This document shows, one piece after another, positions 32,435 to 39,292 of a stretch of 43,116 nt of DNA. The notes beneath the pieces are model-generated. The model saw nothing but the letters and a program-made list of their open reading frames with translations, was not told the DNA's origin and did no database searches. Source of the DNA: a virus; IMG/VR virus record IMGVR_UViG_3300025785_000939, positions 1-43,116 of that record. One strand, 5' to 3'. The translations under genes were made by a program, and so were the position numbers. Position 1 is the stretch's first letter. Every line of letters begins with the position of its first letter.

Positions 32435-33898
32435 ATGTTATTAGGTATCAATGCTAACAATCATGATGCAAGTATCACTCTTGTTGATGGGTCTAATATT
32501 TTGTTTGCTGGTCACGCTGAACGGTATAGCAGAGTAAAAAACGATTCACATCTTAATGAAGCACTAATTGATGATGCGTTACAATATGGCATACCAGATA
32601 AAATATTGTGGTATGAACAGCCGTGGAAACGAGCAGTTCGTAATCTTATAAGTGGTCAGCGTCCGTTACACTATAACTTAAACAACTATCTTAAAAAATA
32701 TGGTTTGGGCAAAATACCAGTTGTAACCACACCTCACCATGGTGCGCATGCTGCTATGGGTTATTATACCAGTAGTTTTAGTGATGCAGCCGTAGTAGTT
32801 ATTGATGCTATTGGTGAATATGAATGCACTTCAATATGGCGTGGGCATGGAGATAAACTTACTAAAGTTTGGAGTAATGTTTATCCACAAAGTATTGGGC
32901 TATTCTATAGTGCTATCACAGATTATCTTGGGTTTAAGCCCAATGAAGAAGAATATATTGTCATGGGCATGGCAGCATACGGCGAACCAAAGCATCTTAA
33001 AGCAATGCTTAATGAGTTCTTTGGTGCATGGTCACCGCCTCACATAGAGTTTAAGCATAACCTACATCGTGGTATGCGTTGGTGGTCCAAGCCTAAAGAT
33101 GAAAATTGGAAACCAGAAGATATTGCAGCATCTGCACAAGCCTTATATGAACAATACTTAATGGCAATTTGTCGCTATGCTCGTGATGTGATTAGCAGTG
33201 ATAATCTTGTATTGGTAGGTGGTTGCGCACTTAATTGCGTGGCAAACAGCCGATTGAAAACATTTATTGGGTTTAGCAAAATATGGGTGCCACCAAATCC
33301 TGGCGATAGTGGTTTAAGTTTAGGTGCAATTACCTATCATACCAAGAAGCATGTGAATCTGAACCATGCGTTTCTTGGTTATAACATTGATCGTAAGGTA
33401 GATGTTCGTGCTGTTGTTGATGCGTTAGAAGCAGGTCAAGTTGTAGGTATTGCCAATGGTCGTGCAGAGTTTGGTCCGCGTGCGTTGGGCAATCGTTCGC
33501 TACTTGCAGACCCTCGTGGTGACGATGTAAAAAACCGTGTAAATGCGATTAAGAAACGTGAGCCATTTCGTCCGTTTGCTCCTATTATACTAAAAAGTTT
33601 CTTTAGCGATTACTTTTATAGTAAGATGCGAGTAAATCATGATTATATGCAATGGGCAGATGCGTGTCTATCACCTGGCACTTTTCCAGCAATCTGTCAT
33701 GTAGATGGAACCTCTCGTGTTCAAACAATTGACCAACCTACGCCAAGTATTACATACAAAATATTAGAAGCATGGTATGCAAGAACTCGTTGTCCAATGT
33801 TGCTTAACACTAGTCTTAATATTAAAGGCGAGCCATTAGTGAATACATGGGCAGATGCTCAACGATTTAGCGAATTACATAATATTACGGTGTTCTAA
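32435..33898 (+). CDS. NodU/TobZ-family carbamoyltransferase
   Basis: 487 residues with TTGAGGAAAG before the ATG. LLGINANNHDASITLVDGSNILFAGHAERYSRVKND is the family's N-terminal actin-like ATPase opening with metal-binding His. TTPHHGAHAAMGYYTSSF (paired His) and IGEYECTSIWRG, LVGGCALNCVANSRL, FGPRALGNRSLLADPR and KKREPFRPFAPIIL complete the YrdC-like/NodU signature. It transfers a carbamoyl group from carbamoyl phosphate, through carbamoyl-AMP, to a hydroxyl. The acceptor could be a sugar or a nucleoside. The next gene (SGNH hydrolase) overlaps its stop (TAATG), suggesting they act on one substrate. Confidence 0.92.
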   Translation: MLLGINANNHDASITLVDGSNILFAGHAERYSRVKNDSHLNEALIDDALQYGIPDKILWYEQPWKRAVRNLISGQRPLHYNLNNYLKKYGLGKIPVVTTPHHGAHAAMGYYTSSFSDAAVVVIDAIGEYECTSIWRGHGDKLTKVWSNVYPQSIGLFYSAITDYLGFKPNEEEYIVMGMAAYGEPKHLKAMLNEFFGAWSPPHIEFKHNLHRGMRWWSKPKDENWKPEDIAASAQALYEQYLMAICRYARDVISSDNLVLVGGCALNCVANSRLKTFIGFSKIWVPPNPGDSGLSLGAITYHTKKHVNLNHAFLGYNIDRKVDVRAVVDALEAGQVVGIANGRAEFGPRALGNRSLLADPRGDDVKNRVNAIKKREPFRPFAPIILKSFFSDYFYSKMRVNHDYMQWADACLSPGTFPAICHVDGTSRVQTIDQPTPSITYKILEAWYARTRCPMLLNTSLNIKGEPLVNTWADAQRFSELHNITVF

Positions 33899-34491
33899 TG
33901 CAGGTGAGTATTATTGGTGATAGTTTCACTCACACTTACAAAAATACATGGATAGAAAAAGTTTGTAATGAACTTAATTTAGAAGTCATTCACCATTCAG
34001 GATTTCGTGGGCAAGCGCAATATAGAATATATCTTGAATTTTTAGAAACTATAAAAAACAATCCAGATGTTATTATCTGCTGTCATACCGAGCATACTAG
34101 ATTTTACAATAAAGATGGTAGCAGAGAATGGTTACTTGATGATGAAGATTTTGGCAAGTATATTTTTAATTCTATTCTGCGAGATATGCAAGAAATATGC
34201 AAAAAACGCAATATTAAACTTATAAACATTCCATGCTTCGAACATGATTTTATAAATAAAACGCATGGTCTATGGATTTTGTCCAATGGTGGATTAGTAA
34301 ATTGCAGCAGAGCAGATTATAACCGAGAATATAACAAGAATTGGACTATGTTTGAAGACCCAAGATTAAACCATTTTAGTGCAAATGGACATCAAGTTTT
34401 AGCCCAAAGTTTAATTCCACATATTAAAACGTATATTACTACCGACCAAGAGTTTCATATTTCCCTACTTTATCCTGAAATATTTGCTTGA
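33898..34491 (+). CDS. SGNH/GDSL-like hydrolase
   Basis: 197 residues. MQVSIIGDSFTHTYKNTW holds the GDS nucleophile block at residues 7-9. NPDVIICCHTEHTRF corresponds to the later strand, and LNHFSANGHQVLAQSL near the C-terminus supplies the catalytic His. No signal peptide is seen. It is likely a cytoplasmic esterase or acetyl-hydrolase for a glycan or nucleotide sugar. It is similar in end motif to the partial protein at the window start. Start overlaps the carbamoyltransferase stop. The stop TGA is part of the next promoter's -35. Confidence 0.75.
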   Translation: MQVSIIGDSFTHTYKNTWIEKVCNELNLEVIHHSGFRGQAQYRIYLEFLETIKNNPDVIICCHTEHTRFYNKDGSREWLLDDEDFGKYIFNSILRDMQEICKKRNIKLINIPCFEHDFINKTHGLWILSNGGLVNCSRADYNREYNKNWTMFEDPRLNHFSANGHQVLAQSLIPHIKTYITTDQEFHISLLYPEIFA

Positions 34492-34515
34492 CATTGCGTT
34501 TAATTGTGTTATATT
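34488..34515 (+). promoter_or_regulatory. sigma70-like promoter of the UV endonuclease gene
   Basis: TTGACA (34488-34493), 16-nt spacer, TATATT (34510-34515). The expected start falls on the ATG at 34522, so the message may be leaderless. The GTGTTATATT core is repeated in the promoter at 36420. Confidence 0.75.
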
Positions 34516-34521
34516 CTTACT

Positions 34522-35544
34522 ATGACACAAAAACGTATCGGCTTTTGCTGCAAATGGATTGACACCGTGGATCAACTTGATGGCTTTAAGCCCAAGGATG
34601 ATGCACTCCTTTACAACAACAAGACCACTACGGTGGCTTGGTTAAACCGCCAGACCAAGGCAGTTGCTGAGCAACGTTTGTGGGATATCATGGAGCATAA
34701 TACAGATGCCACATTACGATTGGTCACCCGTGTTGGAAAACTTGCACCAGAATTACGAATGGTACGCCTTAGTAGCGACATACTTCCTGTTTACACTGAG
34801 CCAACTTGGAGCCATTTCTGGACTGATAAACACCTTCGTGAAACCATCGCAAAGCGACTGGCCAAAGTTGGAGAGGCTGCTAAACGTCTCGATGTTAGGG
34901 TCAGTTTTCATCCTGGCCAATTTTGCGTCCTTGCTAGTGACAGAGAAAGTGTTGTTCAAAATTCAATTGCTGAATTTGAATATCATGCTGACTTGGCTCG
35001 TTGGATGGGTTTTGGTTCTAGTTGGCATGATCACGGTTTTAAAATCAATGTGCATATTAGCGGCAAGGGCGGTCCGTTGGCTATACGAACCGTATTCAAC
35101 CGCCTCTCGCCCGAAGCTAGAAATCTCATCACAATAGAAAACGAGGAATATACACATGGACTTGATGCTTGTCTCACTTTGGGTGATATCTTGCCTATCG
35201 TTTTTGATACTCATCATCACTGGATTCATTCGGGAGAATACATCTCTCCAACTGACGACCGTATTAAAATGGTCAAGGATAGTTGGAGGGGTGTCCGCCC
35301 TTCTCTTCATTACTCTCTTAGTCGTGAATCTATGGGTATCGCTGATGTTTCTAGACCTGACCTATCCACACTAATGGAAAGTGGTCACAAGAAAGGCACA
35401 CTTCGTGCGCATAGTGACTTTATGTGGAATAGTGCGGTCAATCAATATGTTGGCGAATTGTGGAATGACTTTGATATCCAAGTAGAAGCTAAGGCAAAAA
35501 ACCTTGCTAGTCAAAAACTGTATGATGAATTAAAAATATATTGA
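34522..35544 (+). CDS. uvsE: UV damage endonuclease (UVDE family)
   Basis: 340 residues from the ATG at 34522. MTQKRIGFCCKWID is a family-like N-terminus, though the frame opens at 34504. The TIM-barrel metal residues fall in VSFHPGQFCVLASD, FKINVHISGKGG, LITIENEE, PIVFDTHHHWIHSGEY and LRAHSDFM, each matching UVDE/Uve1p. The enzyme nicks DNA 5' to UV photoproducts and other lesions without a glycosylase step. This fits a phage of sunlit water. The next promoter's -35 includes its TGA stop. Confidence 0.93.
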   Translation: MTQKRIGFCCKWIDTVDQLDGFKPKDDALLYNNKTTTVAWLNRQTKAVAEQRLWDIMEHNTDATLRLVTRVGKLAPELRMVRLSSDILPVYTEPTWSHFWTDKHLRETIAKRLAKVGEAAKRLDVRVSFHPGQFCVLASDRESVVQNSIAEFEYHADLARWMGFGSSWHDHGFKINVHISGKGGPLAIRTVFNRLSPEARNLITIENEEYTHGLDACLTLGDILPIVFDTHHHWIHSGEYISPTDDRIKMVKDSWRGVRPSLHYSLSRESMGIADVSRPDLSTLMESGHKKGTLRAHSDFMWNSAVNQYVGELWNDFDIQVEAKAKNLASQKLYDELKIY

Positions 35545-35583
35545 CATAATTGCTGCACTGCGGTATAAATATATGCAGTGCAG
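35541..35583 (+). promoter_or_regulatory. sigma70-like promoter with palindrome around the -10
   Basis: TTGACA (35541-35546, containing the previous TGA), 17-nt spacer, TATAAA (35564-35569). Arms CTGCACTGC (35553-35561) and GCAGTGCAG (35575-35583) flank the -10 with a 13-nt gap. TATAAATA is also present. Confidence 0.75.
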
Positions 35584-35597
35584 TAAAGGAACACACA

Positions 35598-35651
35598 ATG
35601 TGGCCATATACAGAAGATGAATTAATCATCATTAACCAAGGAACAAAATAA
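35598..35651 (+). CDS. 17-aa small ORF / possible leader peptide
   Basis: ATG with AAGGA upstream encodes MWPYTEDELIIINQGTK and ends in TAATG overlapping the next start. The overlap implies coupled translation of the 69-aa protein. It may be a genuine micropeptide or a leader. Confidence 0.5.
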   Translation: MWPYTEDELIIINQGTK

Positions 35652-35860
35652 TGTTTGACAGCGAAAAGTTTATTGATACCGTGCAAAGCACAAAGAAGAC
35701 AATGGTTAAGACCCTTGTTCAGAATGATACTATTGCAAAAAGCCTGAATGATTTTATTGATGCGCAAACTGCGTATACTAAAGAAGCCGTTAAGGCAACT
35801 GCAAGTGCTATGGGAATTATCTCTAGCGAACTTACAAAATCATTCGCTCCAAAGAAATAA
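35651..35860 (+). CDS. Small phasin-like helical protein, 69 aa
   Basis: MFDSEKFIDTVQSTKKTMVKTLVQNDTIAKSLNDFIDAQTAYTKEAVKATASAMGIISSELTKSFAPKK is almost all amphipathic helix and resembles the helical repeats of phasin family proteins, which bind storage granules or lipid surfaces in alphaproteobacteria. Function in the phage is unknown. The start is coupled to the 17-aa ORF. Confidence 0.6.
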   Translation: MFDSEKFIDTVQSTKKTMVKTLVQNDTIAKSLNDFIDAQTAYTKEAVKATASAMGIISSELTKSFAPKK

Positions 35861-35861
35861 T

Positions 35862-35890
35862 TTGACATTTTAATTTAAATGTCATATTAT
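35862..35890 (+). promoter_or_regulatory. sigma70-like promoter of the 135-aa membrane protein
   Basis: TTGACA (35862-35867) directly after the previous TAA, 17-nt spacer, TATTAT (35885-35890). TGACATTT and AAATGTCA form an 8-bp inverted repeat between -35 and -10. A GGAGAG ribosome binding site and ATG at 35924 follow. Confidence 0.7.
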
Positions 35891-35923
35891 AGATAGTAAA
35901 TATCTACAAAGGAGAGATAATCG

Positions 35924-36331
35924 ATGAATGCTATTATTGTATTGTTTGGACTTGCTGTTCTTGTTGCAGTAATTTACAAACTAATTAATCATAAAGACAA
36001 GACACCAGAGGTTGATCCTCTAGATAAGTTAGAAGCAGAAGCCAAGGCAAATTTGGCAGAAGCAGAAAAGGCAGTAGCGGCAAAAATGAACGAAGTATTG
36101 CATGTTGCTGAAACTGCCGCTGAAACACCAAAGGCAATTACTAAGCCAGAAAGCATGAGTGATGCTGAATGGGCAATGAATGATTTGAATCCAAACAAGG
36201 TTCAAGTAGCCCCAGTTGTTGTAACAGCAGATACGCCAGCAGAAACAACGGTAGCACCAGAAGTAGCACCAGTTAAGAAGCCTCGTGCTAAGAAGACTGC
36301 TGCGCCAAAGGCACCAAAGAAGGCAAAGTAA
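35924..36331 (+). CDS. Single-pass membrane protein with basic C-terminal tail, 135 aa
   Basis: Residues about 3-21 (AIIVLFGLAVLVAVIYKLI) are one transmembrane segment. It is followed by an Ala/Glu-rich helix (LEAEAKANLAEAEKAVAAKMNEVLHVAETAAE), a Pro/Val-rich stretch, and a Lys/Pro/Ala tail (KKPRAKKTAAPKAPKKAK) like a histone H1 tail that could bind DNA or acidic surfaces. No known family. A structured 3' region and terminator follow. Confidence 0.65.
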   Translation: MNAIIVLFGLAVLVAVIYKLINHKDKTPEVDPLDKLEAEAKANLAEAEKAVAAKMNEVLHVAETAAETPKAITKPESMSDAEWAMNDLNPNKVQVAPVVVTADTPAETTVAPEVAPVKKPRAKKTAAPKAPKKAK

Positions 36332-36342
36332 TTAAGAACCTG

Positions 36343-36384
36343 CGGCATCGGCAGTCGGAATTTCGCCAAAACTAAGGATGTCCG
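36343..36384 (+). ncRNA. Candidate structured RNA element before a terminator
   Basis: CGGCATC (36343-36349) can pair with GATG-T-CCG (36377-36384) with one bulge. The enclosed loop has a further GGC/GCC pair and ends CAAAACTAAG. It is short, GC-richer than its surroundings, and lacks an ORF. It could be a 3'UTR or small RNA. No family is recognised. Confidence 0.3.
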
Positions 36385-36389
36385 TTAAA

Positions 36390-36416
36390 AAGACCGCTGT
36401 GAAGCGGTCTTTTTTC
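36390..36416 (+). terminator. Intrinsic terminator
   Basis: Perfect 9-bp stem AAGACCGCT / AGCGGTCTT with a GTGA loop, followed by a T-run (TTTTTTC). The next promoter begins at 36420. Confidence 0.9.
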
Positions 36417-36419
36417 TTC

Positions 36420-36447
36420 TTGACAATCCTAAAATCTGTGTTATATT
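36420..36447 (+). promoter_or_regulatory. sigma70-like promoter after the terminator
   Basis: TTGACA (36420-36425), 16-nt spacer, TATATT (36442-36447). It drives the two small ORFs that follow. Confidence 0.8.
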
Positions 36448-36472
36448 AAGAATATAAGTAATGGAGAAAGTC

Positions 36473-36655
36473 ATGAATATGTTTGCTGGTTTGGTTCTTC
36501 TTTTTCATCCAACTGATTCATTAATTGCTGCACTGAATGTGTTGAATAGATGTGATCCTAATGTGCTTGAGAAACCAGATGCTGTTCGTGTAGCAAAGTT
36601 AAAAATTGCCCGTGAATTAATTCGTCGTGGCGTTGTGTTTTGGGAAGGGAATTAA
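36473..36655 (+). CDS. Small hypothetical protein, about 60 aa
   Basis: The ATG at 36473 has GGAG at 6 nt and is preferred to the in-frame ATG at 36461. MNMFAGLVLLFHPTDSLIAALNVLNRCDPNVLEKPDAVRVAKLKIARELIRRGVVFWEGN is helical with a hydrophobic N-terminus. No domain is recognised. Promoter placement supports expression. Confidence 0.65.
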   Translation: MNMFAGLVLLFHPTDSLIAALNVLNRCDPNVLEKPDAVRVAKLKIARELIRRGVVFWEGN

Positions 36656-36658
36656 TTT

Positions 36659-36883
36659 ATGGATAATGTCATTGACTGTGGAAATATGTTTATTAACATG
36701 CGTATGATGACGATGGTAAAACGTTATCTACGTGATAGTGGCAAGGACAGTGAAGCCACCGTTGAGTTTTATCCTGATGAAGGTAGTCCAACTGGTATTG
36801 GTTTGATACTCGTTGATAGAAACGGTCATTCTAGAAAAATTAGTAACGATATCATTAATAATTTATTGACGAAAGTATCGTAA
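36659..36883 (+). CDS. Small hypothetical protein, 74 aa
   Basis: MDNVIDCGNMFINMRMMTMVKRYLRDSGKDSEATVEFYPDEGSPTGIGLILVDRNGHSRKISNDIINNLLTKVS, a small alpha/beta protein of unknown function. It begins 3 nt after the preceding gene, and its 3' end contains the -35 of the next promoter. Confidence 0.65.
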   Translation: MDNVIDCGNMFINMRMMTMVKRYLRDSGKDSEATVEFYPDEGSPTGIGLILVDRNGHSRKISNDIINNLLTKVS

Positions 36884-36894
36884 CCATATATAAT
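36866..36894 (+). promoter_or_regulatory. sigma70-like promoter of the epimerase gene
   Basis: TTGACG (36866-36871, inside the preceding ORF), 17-nt spacer, TATAAT (36889-36894), then a leader with GGAG before the TTG start. Confidence 0.75.
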
Positions 36895-36917
36895 AATATC
36901 AATAATCGGAGAACAAA

Positions 36918-37952
36918 TTGTCAAAGAACGTATTAGTTACGGGTGGTGCAGGTTTTATCGCTACCCATGTTATAGACCATATCCTTAAAACTACTGACTG
37001 GAATATTATTAGTCTTGATCGTTTAGATTTTAGCGGCAATCTTAACCGCCTAAACGATATGATGCAAGACCATAGCCCACAAACACGAGCACGTGTAAAG
37101 GTAATCTTTCATGATCTTAAGGCGGAAATTAACCCCCTTACGAAGACTCGTATTGGTCATGTTGATATTATTCTTCACCTTGCCGCTGGCAGTCACGTGG
37201 ATCGTAGTATCGATTATCCAATGGAATTCGTCATGGATAATGTGGTTGGAACTTGCAATATCCTTGAGTTTGCTCGTAAGTGTGATAATCTAGAACGCTT
37301 TGTATATTTCTCAACTGATGAAGTATTTGGTCCTGCACCCGTTGGCGTGAACTATGGTGAATATGATCGCTATAACAGCGGCAATCCATATAGCGCAGCC
37401 AAAGCGGGTGGTGAAGAACTTGCAGTGGCATATGAAAATACCTATGGTCTGCCTGTCTATGTAACGCATACTATGAACGTATTTGGTGAGCGTCAGCATC
37501 CAGAGAAGTTCATTCCTATGTGTATCCGCAAGGCTCGTGACGGTGAAACCATTACGGTTCATAGCGACAAGACACGCACTATTCCTGGCTCACGTCACTA
37601 TATCCATGCAAAGGATGTTGCCGAAGCCCTAATGTTCATTCTTGATCTCAAGGATTTCACAATGCCGCCAGAGTTTGGTGGAGCAAAGTGTCCTAAGTTT
37701 AACATCGTTGGTAAGCAAGAGATTAACAATCTTGAATTGGCACAGATTATTGCTGATAGTCAAGACAAGCCTCTTAACTATGAAATGGTTGATTTCCATT
37801 CTAGCCGTCCTGGTCATGATCTTCGCTATTCACTAAGTGGTGATTTTATGAAGTCACTTGGTTGGGAACCTAAGATTGAACTTACCGAACGCATCAAGCA
37901 AGTTGTTGATTGGACTCTCGCTCGTCCAGATTGGTTGAACCTTGATGTCTAA
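36918..37952 (+). CDS. NAD-dependent sugar epimerase/dehydratase (extended SDR)
   Basis: 344 residues, TTG start with GGAG 7-8 nt upstream. VLVTGGAGFIATHVIDHIL is the NAD Rossmann GxxGxxG. HLAAGSHVDRSIDYPMEFVMDNVVGT, FVYFSTDEVFGPAP and the catalytic YSAAKAGGEEL (Tyr-xxx-Lys) match dTDP-glucose 4,6-dehydratase-like proteins. It should act on a nucleotide sugar in the cytoplasm. A putative glycosyltransferase overlaps its 3' end, so a glycan or DNA-base modification pathway is plausible. The exact sugar cannot be decided. Confidence 0.9.
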   Translation: MSKNVLVTGGAGFIATHVIDHILKTTDWNIISLDRLDFSGNLNRLNDMMQDHSPQTRARVKVIFHDLKAEINPLTKTRIGHVDIILHLAAGSHVDRSIDYPMEFVMDNVVGTCNILEFARKCDNLERFVYFSTDEVFGPAPVGVNYGEYDRYNSGNPYSAAKAGGEELAVAYENTYGLPVYVTHTMNVFGERQHPEKFIPMCIRKARDGETITVHSDKTRTIPGSRHYIHAKDVAEALMFILDLKDFTMPPEFGGAKCPKFNIVGKQEINNLELAQIIADSQDKPLNYEMVDFHSSRPGHDLRYSLSGDFMKSLGWEPKIELTERIKQVVDWTLARPDWLNLDV

Positions 37953-38685
37953 GAAGAAAGCAGTTTCTAAAAAGTATGGGGTGTTCATCACCAGTGCTAT
38001 CAATGCTAAGTTTTCAATCTATAAGCCAGAAGAACGACTTGCTCAGACGCTAGAAACTATTAAAAGTGTTCGTGATCGTATTCCAAATGCTGTTATTTGC
38101 TTGACAGATTGCAGCCAACCTGGTATAAGTGATGATGTAAAGGCTCAACTTGTAGAACATGTTGATCACTTTGTAGATTTCAGTACGGATGAAAACGTAG
38201 TATGGATTCATGATACCATCGAAGTGCAAGATATTGTTAAGAATCTAACTGAACTTTCAGTAGTTCATAGTTTCTTTGAAATGGCACAGGAAGAAGGTTG
38301 GTTTGAGGGCTGTGATCGTATCTTCAAGGTAAGTGGTCGTTATATGCTTACTGATACGTTTAACACCGCAGATTATGAGAACGATATCGTTGGCGACAAG
38401 TATGTTGTTTCCAAGCGTATGTTAAGTCAGTTTGTGCCAGGTATTACTGGTGTAGATCAACAGCATATGTTGCGTGTTTATAGTTTTGGTGGCAATCGTA
38501 TTCCAGAGTTTATTCTACTTCTTGAAGACATGGTTGAACATATGCAAGACCGTGTTAATGCCGGTGGATATATAGATATTGAACATCTTTGGTATAAGTT
38601 CTTGCCAAAGGCGGATGTAGTAGAGTTTGCCCGAACTGGTGTTAAAGGTTTAGTAGCACCAAATGGACAAGCAATAGAAAATTGA
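37945..38685 (+). CDS. Putative glycosyltransferase-like protein, 246 aa
   Basis: ATG at 37945 overlaps the epimerase end. After a basic N-terminus (MSKKKAVSKKYGVF) comes VFITSAINAKFSIYKPEERLAQTLETIKSVRDRIPNAVICLTDCS, a Rossmann-like first half, then DRIFKVSGRYMLTDTFN. SGRY is common in glycosyltransferase-like proteins of phages. There is no classical DxD to confirm. Pairing with a sugar epimerase supports glycan synthesis. tRNA-Gln follows 5 nt after the stop. Confidence 0.6.
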   Translation: MSKKKAVSKKYGVFITSAINAKFSIYKPEERLAQTLETIKSVRDRIPNAVICLTDCSQPGISDDVKAQLVEHVDHFVDFSTDENVVWIHDTIEVQDIVKNLTELSVVHSFFEMAQEEGWFEGCDRIFKVSGRYMLTDTFNTADYENDIVGDKYVVSKRMLSQFVPGITGVDQQHMLRVYSFGGNRIPEFILLLEDMVEHMQDRVNAGGYIDIEHLWYKFLPKADVVEFARTGVKGLVAPNGQAIEN

Positions 38686-38690
38686 GTTAT

Positions 38691-38766
38691 TGGGGAGTGG
38701 TATAATTGGCAATACGCCTGACTTTGACTCAGGAGATTCCAGGTTCGATCCCTGGCTCCCCAACCA
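38691..38766 (+). tRNA. tRNA-Gln (UUG)
   Basis: The acceptor TGGGGAG pairs with CTCCCCA, and CCA is encoded. The anticodon stem CCTGA/TCAGG holds CTTTGAC, anticodon TTG. T-arm CCAGG-TTCGATC-CCTGG. Confidence 0.93.
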
Positions 38767-38794
38767 CTACAAAAAACAGTAAAGTGCCAATATT

Positions 38795-38836
38795 TTGACA
38801 CCCTTGTAATTACTAAATAATATTAGTTACAAGGGT
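38795..38836 (+). promoter_or_regulatory. Promoter of the curli operon with palindrome across the -10
   Basis: TTGACA (38795-38800), 17-nt spacer, TAATAT (38818-38823). Perfect 10-bp arms ACCCTTGTAA (38800-38809) and TTACAAGGGT (38827-38836) flank it. The 3' arm holds AAGGG, the ribosome binding site for the csgF ATG at 38843. CTAAATAATA is also present. Confidence 0.7.
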
Positions 38837-38842
38837 ATTATT

Positions 38843-39292
38843 ATGTGTAAAATTAGCGCAATTTGTGTATTTTTAATGACAGTTCCTACACTTGCACACG
38901 CAAGTGACATGACATTTGCATTTAAAAACCCGCAATTTAGTGGTGATGGATTCTCTAGTCATGTATTGACTATTGAAAACGAGGAATATACTCGTCGTCA
39001 ATCTCTTGCTGCTCAGAAAAAAGCAGATGCAGATGCAGCCGCAGCAGCGGCTAGTAACACCAATTTAAATAAATTTCTCAACAATCTGGAAAGCCGCATC
39101 TACGCACAGTTAAGTTTGCAACTTAGCAATGCTATGTTTAGCGATGGATCAACTACTGGAACTATGCAATTTGAAGGCAGCACTATCTCTTGGATCAAGG
39201 ATAGCACTGCTCAGACTATCGCCTTAACGGTAATTGATGCTACTGGCAATCGTACAGATATCACAGTTCCAATAGGGAGTTTCAAGTTCTAA
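38843..39292 (+). CDS. csgF: CsgF-like curli assembly factor
   Basis: 149 residues. A signal peptide (MCKISAICVFLMTVPTLAHA) precedes SDMTFAFKNPQFSGDGFSSHVL, matching the conserved N-terminal CsgF segment (T-F-FxNPxFGG) that binds and constricts the CsgG pore. The rest has an Ala-rich linker, LNKFLNNLESRIYAQLSLQLSNAMF and a beta tail with ALTVIDATGNRTDITVPIGSF, as in CsgF. E. coli CsgF is 138 residues. It would be exported and anchor curli nucleation at the outer membrane. It overlaps the csgG start (TAATG). First gene of the curli cassette. Confidence 0.88.
   Translation: MCKISAICVFLMTVPTLAHASDMTFAFKNPQFSGDGFSSHVLTIENEEYTRRQSLAAQKKADADAAAAAASNTNLNKFLNNLESRIYAQLSLQLSNAMFSDGSTTGTMQFEGSTISWIKDSTAQTIALTVIDATGNRTDITVPIGSFKF

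Noticed and set aside
34504-34521. Upstream start for the UV endonuclease (MCYILT...)
   Set aside because: The bases 34504-34515 form the spacer and -10 of a good promoter, and family similarity begins at the ATG 34522.
36343-36384. preQ1-I riboswitch, because of CAAAACTAAGGA
   Set aside because: The 3' motif looks like the preQ1-I tail, but the 5' part lacks the expected GGTTC/AGC loop sequence and no gene starts just downstream.
36378-36449. 23-aa ORF beginning ATGTCC after AAGG
   Set aside because: The ribosome binding site touches the ATG with no spacing, and the ORF runs through a perfect terminator.
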